DNA of 14,149 bases from CAZMMV01 sp964567475 (GCA_964567475.1 CAZMMV010000043.1:1-14149); one strand, 5' to 3'; shown: positions 1 to 7,012, counted from the stretch's first letter. Notes: a model not told the origin generated them from the sequence alone. A program made the numbers and translations.

Positions 1-751
1 TTTCTCCTGGTATATTCATAAATTTAGGAAGTCCTGCTCCTGAACCAATAAATACTGCTTCATATCCTTCTTCAAATATATCATCTACTGTAATAGTTCT
101 ACCTACTATAACATTATTTTCTATTTTAACTCCTAATTTTTTTAGGTTTTCAATTTCATTTTTTACTACTTTTTCTTTTGGAAGTCTAAATTCTGGAATA
201 CCATAAACTAATACTCCACCTGATTCATGAAGAGCTTCAAATATAGTTACATCATAGCCTTCCTTAGCCAACTCTCCTGCACAAGTAACTCCTGCTGGTC
301 CTGAGCCTATTACAGCTACTTTATGTCCATTTGATTCTTTAGCTTTTCCAACTTCTACATTATTTTCCCTAGCCCAGTCTGCTGCAAATCTTTCAAGTTT
401 ACCAATAGCTACAGGATCTCCTTTGTTACCTAATACACAAGTCTTCTCGCATTGATCTTCTTGAGGACAAACTCTACCACAAACAGCTGGCAATGCAGAA
501 TATTCTGCTAAAACTTGAGCTGCTTTTCCAAAATTTTCTTCAGCTATTTCATGAATAAATCTTGGAATATCTATGGATACAGGACATCCTGGTCTACAAA
601 GAGGTTTTTTACATTGTAAACATCTTTTTGCTTCTTTTACTGCTTCTTCCTCAGTATATCCTAGACAAACTTCCTCAAAATTATGATTTCTTACATTTGG
701 ATCTTGTTCTGAAATAGGAACTCTAGTAAATCTATCTATTGTTGTAGCCAT
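1..751 (-). CDS. nfnB: NfnB-like NADPH/ferredoxin oxidoreductase large subunit (GltA/SudA family), 3' end off window
   Basis: Only the first 250 residues of a protein that is usually about 460 aa are visible; the gene runs off the left edge. The visible part has an N-terminal cysteine-rich module with Cys 44, 47, 52 and 56 and a second set at 91, 95, 101 and 105, the pattern that binds two [4Fe-4S] clusters in glutamate synthase small subunit/NfnB proteins. A dinucleotide-binding GSGPAG loop follows at 149-154. Its ATG shares one base with the stop of the upstream nfnA gene (TAATG), so the two are translationally coupled. In NfnAB enzymes the large subunit reduces NADP+ in a flavin-bifurcating reaction with NADH and reduced ferredoxin. 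Because an NfnA-type partner sits directly upstream, NfnB (or sulfide dehydrogenase SudA) is more likely than a GltB partner. The family call is firm; the exact substrate is inference. Confidence 0.88.
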   Translation of the reverse strand, partial: MATTIDRFTRVPISEQDPNVRNHNFEEVCLGYTEEEAVKEAKRCLQCKKPLCRPGCPVSIDIPRFIHEIAEENFGKAAQVLAEYSALPAVCGRVCPQEDQCEKTCVLGNKGDPVAIGKLERFAADWARENNVEVGKAKESNGHKVAVIGSGPAGVTCAGELAKEGYDVTIFEALHESGGVLVYGIPEFRLPKEKVVKNEIENLKKLGVKIENNVIVGRTITVDDIFEEGYEAVFIGSGAGLPKFMNIPGE

Positions 752-1617
752 TATTTTTCTACCTCCTCTAAGTTTATTTTACATGTTTTGCTTTTCTTGA
801 CTTCTTCATTTTTATACTGACCTTGTCTTCTTAAGGCTTCATCAAAATCAACTAAATGTCCATTAAACTCTGGTCCATCAACACATGCAAACTTAGTTTC
901 ATCTCCTACTGTAACTCTACATGCTCCACACATGCCTGTTCCATCTACCATTATAGGATTTAGAGAAACAACTGTAGGTATATCAAGCTTTTTAGTAGTT
1001 AATGCTACAAATTTCATCATTATCATAGGTCCTATTGCTACACATAAATCATATTCTTTACCTTGATTACTCACTAATTCTTCTATGTAATTAGTGACCA
1101 TTCCTTTAAAACCATATGAGCCATCATCAGTTGCAACATATAAATTTCCTGCAACAGATCTTAATTTATCCTCTAATATTACTAAATCCTTATTTTTAGC
1201 TCCCATAATAACATCTGCTTTAACTCCATGATTATGTAGCCATTTCACTTGAGGATATACAGGCGCTGTACCTACTCCACCTGCTACAAATAATATCTTT
1301 TTCTTTCTTAATTCTTCAATATCTTCACTTATATACTCAGATGGAACTCCTAGAGGTCCAACAAAGTCTTGAAAATATTCTCCTTCTTCATAAACCGCCA
1401 TCTTTTTAGTAGTGCTACCCATTGCTTGTACTACTATCTGTACTGTTCCTTCTTCTTCATCATAATCACAAATGGTTAAAGGTACTCTTTCTCCTATTTC
1501 GTCAGCTATAACTATTACAAATTGTCCTGGTTTAGCTGATTTAGCTACCCTTGGTGCCAAGATATCCATTGAAAAGATATTTGGAGCAAGTATTTCTTTT
1601 TTTACAATTTTATACAA
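751..1617 (-). CDS. nfnA: NfnA-like ferredoxin/NAD(P) oxidoreductase small subunit (FAD and [2Fe-2S])
   Basis: This 288-aa protein belongs to the PyrK/ferredoxin-NADP reductase family of sulfide/dihydroorotate dehydrogenase-like subunits. An FAD-binding barrel includes RVPLTIC at 44-50 and VGPLG at 86-90. A nucleotide-binding domain starts with GGVGTAP at 113-119. Near the C-terminus Cys 230, 233 and 245 form a [2Fe-2S] site; the position of the first PyrK-type cysteine holds Asp225 instead (D-x4-C-x2-C-x11-C). The start is TTG, chosen because a GGGGG ribosome site lies 8 nt upstream and no in-frame ATG occurs before a stop codon. The gene overlaps nfnB by one base. Together they would form a cytoplasmic complex exchanging electrons among NADH, NADP+ and ferredoxin. 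Sulfide dehydrogenase SudB is the main alternative name. Confidence 0.87.
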   Translation of the reverse strand: MYKIVKKEILAPNIFSMDILAPRVAKSAKPGQFVIVIADEIGERVPLTICDYDEEEGTVQIVVQAMGSTTKKMAVYEEGEYFQDFVGPLGVPSEYISEDIEELRKKKILFVAGGVGTAPVYPQVKWLHNHGVKADVIMGAKNKDLVILEDKLRSVAGNLYVATDDGSYGFKGMVTNYIEELVSNQGKEYDLCVAIGPMIMMKFVALTTKKLDIPTVVSLNPIMVDGTGMCGACRVTVGDETKFACVDGPEFNGHLVDFDEALRRQGQYKNEEVKKSKTCKINLEEVEK

Positions 1618-1625
1618 TTGTAATT

Positions 1626-1632
1626 CCCCCTT
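1626..1632 (-). promoter_or_regulatory. Ribosome binding site fixing the TTG start of nfnA
   Basis: The minus strand reads AAGGGGG, with 8 nt between it and the TTG codon at 1617-1615. This supports the non-ATG start, because upstream in-frame codons contain no ATG before a TAA at 1659-1657. Confidence 0.7.
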
Positions 1633-1745
1633 AATAATTATATTAGTATATATTAATTAAACCTTGAGTGATACAAAGATTACTTCAATCAAAGCTTAAC
1701 ACAATACTTCAAATTATTCAATACGATAAATAAATTTTTAACAAT
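1633..1745 (-). promoter_or_regulatory. Intergenic region between pgcA and nfnA; possible weak promoter, no clear terminator
   Basis: The region is very AT-rich. On the minus strand there are -10-like hexamers TATACT (1650-1645) and TATAAT (1642-1637), but neither has a convincing -35 element at the right distance, and the TATAAT would place the transcript start almost on the ribosome site. I see no stable GC-containing hairpin with a T-run after pgcA, so read-through from pgcA into nfnAB is also possible. Confidence 0.25.
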
Positions 1746-3434
1746 TTATTCTATCCTATCTATTTTCGACAATACATCAGATTTTATCCTATCTATTTTT
1801 TCTTTAGAATCTAATTCATCCTTATCTTTTGAATATATATATAATTTTATCTTAGGCTCCGTTCCTGAAGGTCTAAGAGCATACCAAGAACCATCATTTA
1901 AATAATATTTCAAGGCATTTGTCTTTGGATTTCCAGTATCATCTAATAAATAATCTACAAGGTTTCCTAATTTTAAATTTCCAATTTCTTTTATAGGATT
2001 TCTTCTAAATTCCACCATTATTCTATCTATTCTTTCTCTACCTTCTAGTCCTTCCAATACTATAGACATAAGATCTTCCTTATAATATCCATATTCCTTA
2101 TAAATATCATCTAATACTTCTACCAAATTTTTATTTTCTTTCTTATAAAAACCTGCCATTTCTGCAATAAGCATAGATGTAATTACTGCATCTTTATCTC
2201 TAACAACAGTTCCATATACATATCCAATACTTTCTTCATAACCAAATATAAAAGTATGCTCACCAGTTCTATCAAATTCATTTGCTTTTCCACATATATG
2301 TTTAAAACCAGTCAATGTTTCTATAGTTTTTACTCCATATTTTTCTCCTATAACTTTACTCAAATCCCCAGTAACTATTGATTTTACTATGGCCCCATTC
2401 TTTGGTATATTTCCTTTTATTTCCCTTTGTGACAATATATAATTAACAAGTAAAACTCCCATTTGATTACCATTTATAAAATTAAACTTGCCAGCTCTAT
2501 CTTTTACCATTATAGCTACACGGTCACAATCTGGATCTGTTGCTAATAAAATATCAGCATCTTCTTTTTTACCTAGCTCCTTTGCATAATCAAAAGCTTC
2601 TATATACTCTGGATTTGGATAACCTACTGTTGTAAAGTTTGAATCTGGATTTTCTTGTTCTGCTACTACTATTACATTTTTAAATCCTCTCTCTTTTAAA
2701 ATCCTTCTAACAGGTATATTTCCCGTACCATTTAATGGTGTATAAATAATCTTTATATCTTTATCTACATCATCATTAATAGTTAAATCTATTAAATCTT
2801 TAATATACTCATCATCTATTTCTTTACCTATATATTCAACAAGTCCATTTTCAATAGCTTCATCTAATTTAATTATCTTTATTTCTGAAAAATTATCCAC
2901 CTTATTAATTTCTTCTACTATTTCATCAGCTATGTCATCTAAAATTTGTGAACCTTCTTCCCAATAAACCTTATATCCATTATAATCTTTTGGATTATGA
3001 CTAGCTGTAACCACTACTCCTGAAATCGTATTTAATTTTCTTATGGCATAAGACAACTGTGGTGTTGCTCTAATTCCATCAAATAAATATACTTTTATTC
3101 CATGAGCTGCCAAAATTCTAGAGCTTATTTCTGCAAATTCATCCGAATATTTTCTTACATCATAAGCAATAGCTACACCCCTATCCATTGCTTCTTGTCC
3201 TCTTTTTACTATAACTTGGGCTAGTCCCTCAGCTGCTAAGGATACTGTATATTTATTCATTCTATTAGTACCAGCACCTATTTTCCCTCTTAGACCTGCT
3301 GTACCAAAATTTAAATCTTTATAAAATCTATCTTTTATTTCTTTTTCATCTTTTATGTTTTTTAATTCGTCCTTTGTTTCTTCATCAAAAAAATCATTTT
3401 CTAACCAATAATTATATTTATCTCTGAAATTCAT
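1746..3434 (-). CDS. pgcA: Phospho-sugar mutase (alpha-phosphoglucomutase, PgcA type)
   Basis: This 562-aa enzyme interconverts glucose 1-phosphate and glucose 6-phosphate in the cytoplasm, linking central metabolism to glycogen and cell-envelope sugar synthesis. All four alpha-D-phosphohexomutase signatures are present in order: the phosphoserine loop TASHNP at 143-148 (Ser145), the Mg-binding loop DPDCDR at 300-305, the sugar-binding GFKHI (376-380) and EESIGY (400-405), and the phosphate-binding RPSGTEPK at 521-528. The length matches the PgcA branch, which is longer than the GlmM or ManB branches of about 450 aa. The ATG is preceded by AAAAGGAG at a 7-nt spacing. A DUF1232 gene ends 43 nt upstream on the same strand, so the two may share a transcript. 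Phosphomannomutase or phosphopentomutase side activity cannot be excluded. Confidence 0.93.
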   Translation of the reverse strand: MNFRDKYNYWLENDFFDEETKDELKNIKDEKEIKDRFYKDLNFGTAGLRGKIGAGTNRMNKYTVSLAAEGLAQVIVKRGQEAMDRGVAIAYDVRKYSDEFAEISSRILAAHGIKVYLFDGIRATPQLSYAIRKLNTISGVVVTASHNPKDYNGYKVYWEEGSQILDDIADEIVEEINKVDNFSEIKIIKLDEAIENGLVEYIGKEIDDEYIKDLIDLTINDDVDKDIKIIYTPLNGTGNIPVRRILKERGFKNVIVVAEQENPDSNFTTVGYPNPEYIEAFDYAKELGKKEDADILLATDPDCDRVAIMVKDRAGKFNFINGNQMGVLLVNYILSQREIKGNIPKNGAIVKSIVTGDLSKVIGEKYGVKTIETLTGFKHICGKANEFDRTGEHTFIFGYEESIGYVYGTVVRDKDAVITSMLIAEMAGFYKKENKNLVEVLDDIYKEYGYYKEDLMSIVLEGLEGRERIDRIMVEFRRNPIKEIGNLKLGNLVDYLLDDTGNPKTNALKYYLNDGSWYALRPSGTEPKIKLYIYSKDKDELDSKEKIDRIKSDVLSKIDRIE

Positions 3435-3477
3435 TTTTTCACTCCTTTTAAATAAATATTAACACGTACATATTCTA

Positions 3478-3930
3478 TCAAAGCTCTATATAAAAGTCAT
3501 CATCTATTCCAGATTCTTCCTCTTCAATTATATCTTCACTAAAGTTTTCATTAAAAGTATATTTCCATTCTTTATATTTATTTATTTCATCTGAAATCCT
3601 TTTCATTACAAAACCAATTACAGCTATATCATCAATAAAACCCATAGGTAAAAAGTCTGGAATTAAATCCAAAGGCATAACTAAATACAATAAAGCTATA
3701 ACTACTAAAAGTACTGTATTATTTGATAATTCCTTGTAATCTCCATTAACCCAGTCCCTAATTAGATGAATCATAATCCTTATATCCTGGACAACTTCAT
3801 TAAGTTGCTTGTTTTCTTGAATAAGCTTTATAGTAGAATTTAAAAGTGATTTTAATTTTTCATTATCTTCATAAATTGTTTTCGCCTTTACTTCCAAATC
3901 TTTTAATATTTGATTAAAATCTATTTTCAT
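3478..3930 (-). CDS. DUF1232/YkvA-family small membrane protein
   Basis: This 150-aa protein has a charged, probably helical N-terminal part (about 1-60) and then the DUF1232 core at about 73-110. The core contains a hydrophobic stretch (73-86), the family hallmark MPLDLIPDFLPMGFIDD at 85-101, and a second hydrophobic stretch (about 98-109). It is therefore probably membrane-associated. The C-terminal tail is very acidic. The function of this family is not established and I assign none. The ATG has the ribosome site AAAGGTGG 7 nt upstream. It lies 43 nt before pgcA on the same strand and probably forms a two-gene transcript driven from the promoter near 3988-4016. Confidence 0.8.
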   Translation of the reverse strand: MKIDFNQILKDLEVKAKTIYEDNEKLKSLLNSTIKLIQENKQLNEVVQDIRIMIHLIRDWVNGDYKELSNNTVLLVVIALLYLVMPLDLIPDFLPMGFIDDIAVIGFVMKRISDEINKYKEWKYTFNENFSEDIIEEEESGIDDDFYIEL

Positions 3931-3987
3931 ATAATCGCCACCTTTAATTTAGTCTCTCAATCATACATTAACTATATACTCAAATAA

Positions 3988-4016
3988 ATTATACTATCTT
4001 TTTAAAATTTTTGCTA
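3988..4016 (-). promoter_or_regulatory. Putative sigma-A promoter for the DUF1232-pgcA unit
   Basis: The minus strand has a perfect -10 TATAAT at 3993-3988. Seventeen bases upstream is TAGCAA (4016-4011), a poor match to TTGACA. Transcription would start near 3982, about 50 nt before the DUF1232 ATG. The -10 is convincing; the -35 is weak. Confidence 0.45.
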
Positions 4017-4239
4017 GACTTTTGAATTACTTTCTATATATTATATCGTTTTGATATCATTTTGTTTTTATTTCATATTAAATGGGTATATAGTTGATGT
4101 TAAGCCTTACTAGAAAAAATAAAACAGATAATTATTGTTTTATAGGTAATTACTAAACTCAGAAAATTATTATAAGGTATATAAAAATACCTCAAAAAAC
4201 GACAAATTTCATTTTTTTGTAAAAGTAAGTCGAAAGCGG

Positions 4240-4268
4240 TGTATATCATAGACTTTGTGTGATATACT
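4240..4268 (+). promoter_or_regulatory. Putative extended -10 promoter of the sigma gene
   Basis: TATACT at 4263-4268 is preceded by TG at 4260-4261, giving an extended -10 (TGnTATACT). The hexamer 17 bp upstream, TGTATA at 4240-4245, is a weak -35, which extended -10 promoters tolerate. Transcription would begin near 4275, about 30 nt before the ribosome site. The promoter coincides with an 8-bp inverted repeat annotated separately. Confidence 0.5.
4241..4267. repeat. 8-bp inverted repeat overlapping the sigma promoter; candidate operator
   Basis: GTATATCA at 4241-4248 is the exact reverse complement of TGATATAC at 4260-4267, with an 11-bp spacer and 19 bp between arm centres. The right arm covers the TG motif and most of the -10, and the left arm covers most of the -35 position. 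A dimeric regulator bound here would occlude RNA polymerase. The repeat is read directly; the operator role is inference. Confidence 0.4.
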
Positions 4269-4301
4269 ATATATTAGGACAAGATGAATTTATTACAGTA
4301 T

Positions 4302-4309
4302 AGGAGGTG
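4302..4309 (+). promoter_or_regulatory. Strong ribosome binding site with no well-spaced standard start
   Basis: AGGAGGTG is a full anti-Shine-Dalgarno match, but the GTG in it (4307-4309) is the first possible codon of the ORF, the next candidate TTG begins at 4310 only 2 nt after AGGAGG, and the codon at normal spacing (4316) is ATA. The first ATG is far downstream at 4343. An in-frame TAG at 4301-4303 rules out any longer protein. Confidence 0.6.
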
Positions 4310-5149
4310 TTGAATATAAACCAAGTAAATGATCCAGTAAAAATGTACCTAAAGGAAATAGGACGAATAGATCTTCTTACAAAAGAAGAAGAGGTTGAAT
4401 TAGCTAAAAGAATAGAACAAGGCGATGAATTAGCTAAAAGAGAATTAGCTGAATCAAATTTAAGATTAGTTGTTAGTGTAGCTAAAAAATATATTGGTAG
4501 AGGAATGAGCTTTTTAGATTTAATTCAAGAAGGAAATGTAGGATTAATGAAAGCAGTAGAAAAGTTTGACTATACAAAAGGATATAAGTTTAGTACCTAT
4601 GCTACATGGTGGATTCGTCAGGCAGTTACCAGATCTATAGCTGATCAAGGTCGAACCATACGAGTACCTGTCCATATGATTGAAAATATAAATAAACTAG
4701 TAAGAATTCAAAGGCATCTAGTAAATAAATTAGGTAGAGAGCCAACACCTGAAGAGATAGCTGAACTTATGGATATGGAAGTTGAAAAAGTAGAAAATAT
4801 AATGAAAATAGCACAAAAGCCTGTATCACTAGAAACACCTATTGGTGAAGAAGAAGATACTGAACTAGGCAGTTTTATAGAAGATAATTTAGTACAAACT
4901 CCTGATCAAGCTACAACTCATGTTTTACTTAAAGAACAACTTTTAGAAGTATTGGATACCTTAAGTGATAGGGAAGAACAAGTACTTAGATTGAGATTTG
5001 GTATGGATGATGGAAGAGCAAGAACCTTAGAAGAAGTAGGAAAAGTCTTTAGTGTAACAAGGGAAAGAATCAGACAAATAGAGGCAAAGGCAATTCGCAA
5101 ATTAAAACATCCAAGTAGAAGTAAAAAATTAAAAGATTTTCTTGAGTAA
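4307..5149 (+). CDS. SigA/RpoD-like sigma-70 factor lacking region 1.1
   Basis: This protein of about 280 aa is a primary-type sigma factor that directs RNA polymerase to promoters. Region 1.2 begins at once (NDPVKMYLKEIG, 8-19). Region 2 covers about 51-115, with the core-binding and -10-recognition parts GYKFSTYATWWIRQAVTR at 92-109. Region 3 follows at about 116-205, including the finger-like segment GEEEDTELGSFIEDN (180-194). Region 4 at about 215-275 holds the -35-reading helix TRERIRQIEAKAIRKL (251-266). Region 1.1 and the N-terminal extension of typical 360-380-aa RpoD are absent, and a stop codon just upstream shows they are not simply missed. The start is uncertain: GTG 4307, TTG 4310, ATA 4316 or ATG 4343. 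It is monocistronic and not next to dnaG, so it may be a second (group 2) factor, though it could be the housekeeping one. Confidence 0.9.
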   Translation: MLNINQVNDPVKMYLKEIGRIDLLTKEEEVELAKRIEQGDELAKRELAESNLRLVVSVAKKYIGRGMSFLDLIQEGNVGLMKAVEKFDYTKGYKFSTYATWWIRQAVTRSIADQGRTIRVPVHMIENINKLVRIQRHLVNKLGREPTPEEIAELMDMEVEKVENIMKIAQKPVSLETPIGEEEDTELGSFIEDNLVQTPDQATTHVLLKEQLLEVLDTLSDREEQVLRLRFGMDDGRARTLEEVGKVFSVTRERIRQIEAKAIRKLKHPSRSKKLKDFLE

Positions 5150-5152
5150 ATA

Positions 5153-5201
5153 AAACTATAAACAACCACTCTAAAGTGGATGTTTATAGTTTGTTTTTTT
5201 T
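5153..5201. terminator. Intrinsic terminator between convergent sigma and cobalamin units
   Basis: A 12-bp perfect stem (5153-5164 with 5181-5192), one A/A mismatch, then a 5-bp stem CCACT/AGTGG around a CTAA loop, is followed on the plus strand by eight Ts at 5194-5201. It begins 3 nt after the sigma stop codon. On the minus strand the same hairpin is followed by the shorter T-rich TTTTATTT, so it may also stop the cobalamin operon, less efficiently. The right half lies inside the end of the cobC coding region, whose stop codon is in the loop. Confidence 0.9.
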
Positions 5202-5746
5202 ATATATTTATAATTACCTTCTATAGAGATTACATTTATGCTGCCATTATCTACTTTAAATTTTAAAAAATAATCCGGATTATCAAAAATCCAACAAAGA
5301 AAGAGACGAATAACGCAATCATGACAAATTAATAATGTGTTTTTATCTCTTTTTATTAATTCTTCTAAGAATATATTTATTCTTCTATATACATCTAATA
5401 CACTTTCACCCTCAGCTACTCTATAATTAATAGAGTCTTCTATCCAAGTCTGTGATTGCATTGGATATAGTTTAGATATTTCATCAAAAGTTTTACCTGT
5501 AAAAATCCCAAAATCTATTTCACGTATTTTATCTTCTACTACTCCATCTAAACCCAGAACTTCTATAGATTCTACTGTTCTAGTTAAGGGACTATAATAT
5601 ATATCTTCATAGATAAATCCTTCTAATAGTTCCTTAGAATCTAATATCTGTCTTTTACCCTTTTCTGTAAGCCTTGTATTATCTCTACTAAATATTCTTT
5701 TCAAATTATCCTCTGTTTCCCCATGTCTTATCATAATTATATCCAT
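5171..5746 (-). CDS. cobC: Alpha-ribazole phosphatase (histidine phosphatase family)
   Basis: This 191-aa cytoplasmic enzyme would remove the 5'-phosphate from alpha-ribazole phosphate or adenosylcobalamin phosphate, the last step of nucleotide-loop assembly. The phosphoglycerate-mutase-like catalytic motif IRHGET is at 6-11 (His8). Other active-site residues visible are Arg56 (SPLTRT), Glu76 and the second histidine, His142, in CHDCVIR, where family members often have SHGGVIR. I chose the ATG at 5746 rather than an upstream in-frame TTG at 5761 because GGGGAG lies 7 nt before the ATG. The gene overlaps the end of cobS by 10 nt and is last in the operon; its stop codon lies in the terminator loop. 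Assignment rests on position beside cobS as much as on sequence, since the family also contains general phosphatases. Confidence 0.82.
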   Translation of the reverse strand: MDIIMIRHGETEDNLKRIFSRDNTRLTEKGKRQILDSKELLEGFIYEDIYYSPLTRTVESIEVLGLDGVVEDKIREIDFGIFTGKTFDEISKLYPMQSQTWIEDSINYRVAEGESVLDVYRRINIFLEELIKRDKNTLLICHDCVIRLFLCWIFDNPDYFLKFKVDNGSINVISIEGNYKYIKKTNYKHPL

Positions 5747-6471
5747 AACATCACTCCCCAAAATCCTAATAGGGAAATCACTTCGCCTAATTCTATTAGG
5801 GCACCATACACATCTCCTGTAAATCCATCTATCTTTTTATAGGCAATATAAGTAATATATTGACCTAATAAAAAATTAAGAAGCAAAGGTATTATATATC
5901 TAATATCTAAAAAGATTAATATGATTAAATATATTAATACACTTATCAATACAAGATTTTTGGGTTTACTATCATTAAACATCTTTCCTAGACCATCAGC
6001 TTTTGATGTTTTCTTAGTAAACATTATCCATCCATCAATTAATCTGCTATTTGCAAAAGATAGAGCAAGTGCTAAGGGCAAATTTCTAATATTTAAAATC
6101 AATACAAATTTAAATAATATTATCAATACTATACTTAATACCCCAAAAGCTCCTATTCTGCTATCTGTCATTATTTCTAAGGTTCTTTCTTTATCTCTAT
6201 TAGAGAAAAATCCATCAAAAGTATCTGAAAGTCCATCTAAATGTAAACCACCAGTTAATATAATTGTCGCTAAAAGAGCCATAAAGGAAGCTATCATTAC
6301 ATTATATGGAGATAATAGGTAATAAACTAATCCTCCCAATCCTCCTATAATAAAGCCTACTAAGGGCAAGAAAAAAACACTATATCTTAAATTTTGCTTA
6401 TTAAAATCAACAGGAATATTTATCGGTATCCGTGTGAAAAATTGTAGTGATAGTATAAATCCTTTTATCAT
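5737..6471 (-). CDS. cobS: Adenosylcobinamide-GDP ribazoletransferase (cobalamin synthase)
   Basis: This 244-aa integral membrane enzyme joins adenosylcobinamide-GDP to alpha-ribazole (phosphate), releasing GMP and completing the lower ligand. The family motifs are clear: LHLDGLSDTFDGFFS at 76-90, with the acidic residues expected to bind Mg2+, and DSRIGAFG at 103-110. Several hydrophobic segments are visible, roughly 33-55, 58-75, 109-130, 173-190 and 190-205, plus a C-terminal one. The length is normal. Its ATG overlaps the cobU stop as ATGA, and its 3' end overlaps cobC by 10 nt, so cobU-cobS-cobC should be translated together. Confidence 0.95.
   Translation of the reverse strand: MIKGFILSLQFFTRIPINIPVDFNKQNLRYSVFFLPLVGFIIGGLGGLVYYLLSPYNVMIASFMALLATIILTGGLHLDGLSDTFDGFFSNRDKERTLEIMTDSRIGAFGVLSIVLIILFKFVLILNIRNLPLALALSFANSRLIDGWIMFTKKTSKADGLGKMFNDSKPKNLVLISVLIYLIILIFLDIRYIIPLLLNFLLGQYITYIAYKKIDGFTGDVYGALIELGEVISLLGFWGVMLWI
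5754..5759 (-). promoter_or_regulatory. Ribosome binding site deciding the cobC start
   Basis: The minus strand reads GGGGAG with 7 nt before the ATG at 5746-5744. Using the upstream TTG (5761-5759) would place this site inside the coding region, so the ATG is preferred. Confidence 0.6.
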
Positions 6472-7004
6472 TTAATCTTCACAGGTATACCACAGCATAC
6501 CAAATAAACCTGATTGACAATTGCCCCAATCTTTTGGTTTACTCTCCCCTGAATATCTCTAAAAACCCTACTCAAATGGTGGTCAGGTACTATAGAATCT
6601 CCTACTTCATTTGTTACCAAAACTAAATTGTACCCCTTACTTTCAATCTTATCTATTAAACTCTTTACTTCTGATAGTATCCTATCTTCTATTTCACTCT
6701 GAAGTTCATAATCTATATACTCTTCATCTTTAGATAGATCAAACATTATATTTGAAGTAAGGACAGTAATACAATCAAGTAGGTAGTCTTCTTCTTCTCC
6801 TATGCAATTTACTAAATCATAATTTCCTTCATAAGTTCGCCATTCAGAAGGTCTAGATTCTTTATGAAGCTTTACTCTTTCTTCCATTTCCTTGTCAGAA
6901 ACTTTGGATGTAGCTATATAAACTACATCCTTTTTATCTTTATATAAACTTTCAGCAAAAGAGCTTTTACCACTACGAGCTCCTCCAGTAATTAAAGTAA
7001 TCAT
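6468..7004 (-). CDS. cobU: Adenosylcobinamide kinase / adenosylcobinamide-phosphate guanylyltransferase
   Basis: This 178-aa bifunctional cytoplasmic enzyme phosphorylates adenosylcobinamide and then transfers GMP to give adenosylcobinamide-GDP, the substrate of CobS. The P-loop GGARSGKS is at 7-14. The segment RVKLHKESRPSEWRTYE at 43-59 carries the histidine (His47) that corresponds to the guanylylated residue, followed by the conserved RP-x-W. The C-terminal part VTNEVGDSIVPDHHLSRVFRD (about 130-150) is also typical. The ATG has AGGTGAT just upstream, and there are 8 nt between it and the stop of cobT. The stop overlaps the cobS start. Confidence 0.95.
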   Translation of the reverse strand: MITLITGGARSGKSSFAESLYKDKKDVVYIATSKVSDKEMEERVKLHKESRPSEWRTYEGNYDLVNCIGEEEDYLLDCITVLTSNIMFDLSKDEEYIDYELQSEIEDRILSEVKSLIDKIESKGYNLVLVTNEVGDSIVPDHHLSRVFRDIQGRVNQKIGAIVNQVYLVCCGIPVKIK

Positions 7005-7012
7005 ATTATCAC

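Larger units (their letters stand above)
3931..4306. other. Divergent intergenic region with promoters for both flanking genes
   Basis: This 376-base AT-rich stretch separates the minus-strand DUF1232-pgcA unit from the plus-strand sigma gene. It holds one likely promoter facing each way, an 8-bp inverted repeat over the sigma promoter, and a small hairpin-forming repeat (AGGTAT at 4175-4180 with ATACCT at 4187-4192) that is not followed by a T-run on either strand. I find no ORF with a plausible ribosome site and no recognisable RNA gene. Confidence 0.7.

Noticed and set aside
4175..4192. AGGTAT/ATACCT inverted repeat as a terminator
   Set aside because: The stem is only 6 bp and neither strand has a T-run after it.
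4918..5169. Minus-strand open frame opposite the 3' end of the sigma gene
   Set aside because: It lies inside conserved sigma region 4 coding sequence and runs through the terminator; no recognisable domain.
5921..6322. 133-codon plus-strand open frame opposite cobS
   Set aside because: It mirrors a well-conserved cobS reading frame and has no family resemblance. It is a shadow of the real gene, as are the plus-strand frames near 1472, 7051, 7730, 8044, 8577, 11928 and 13479.
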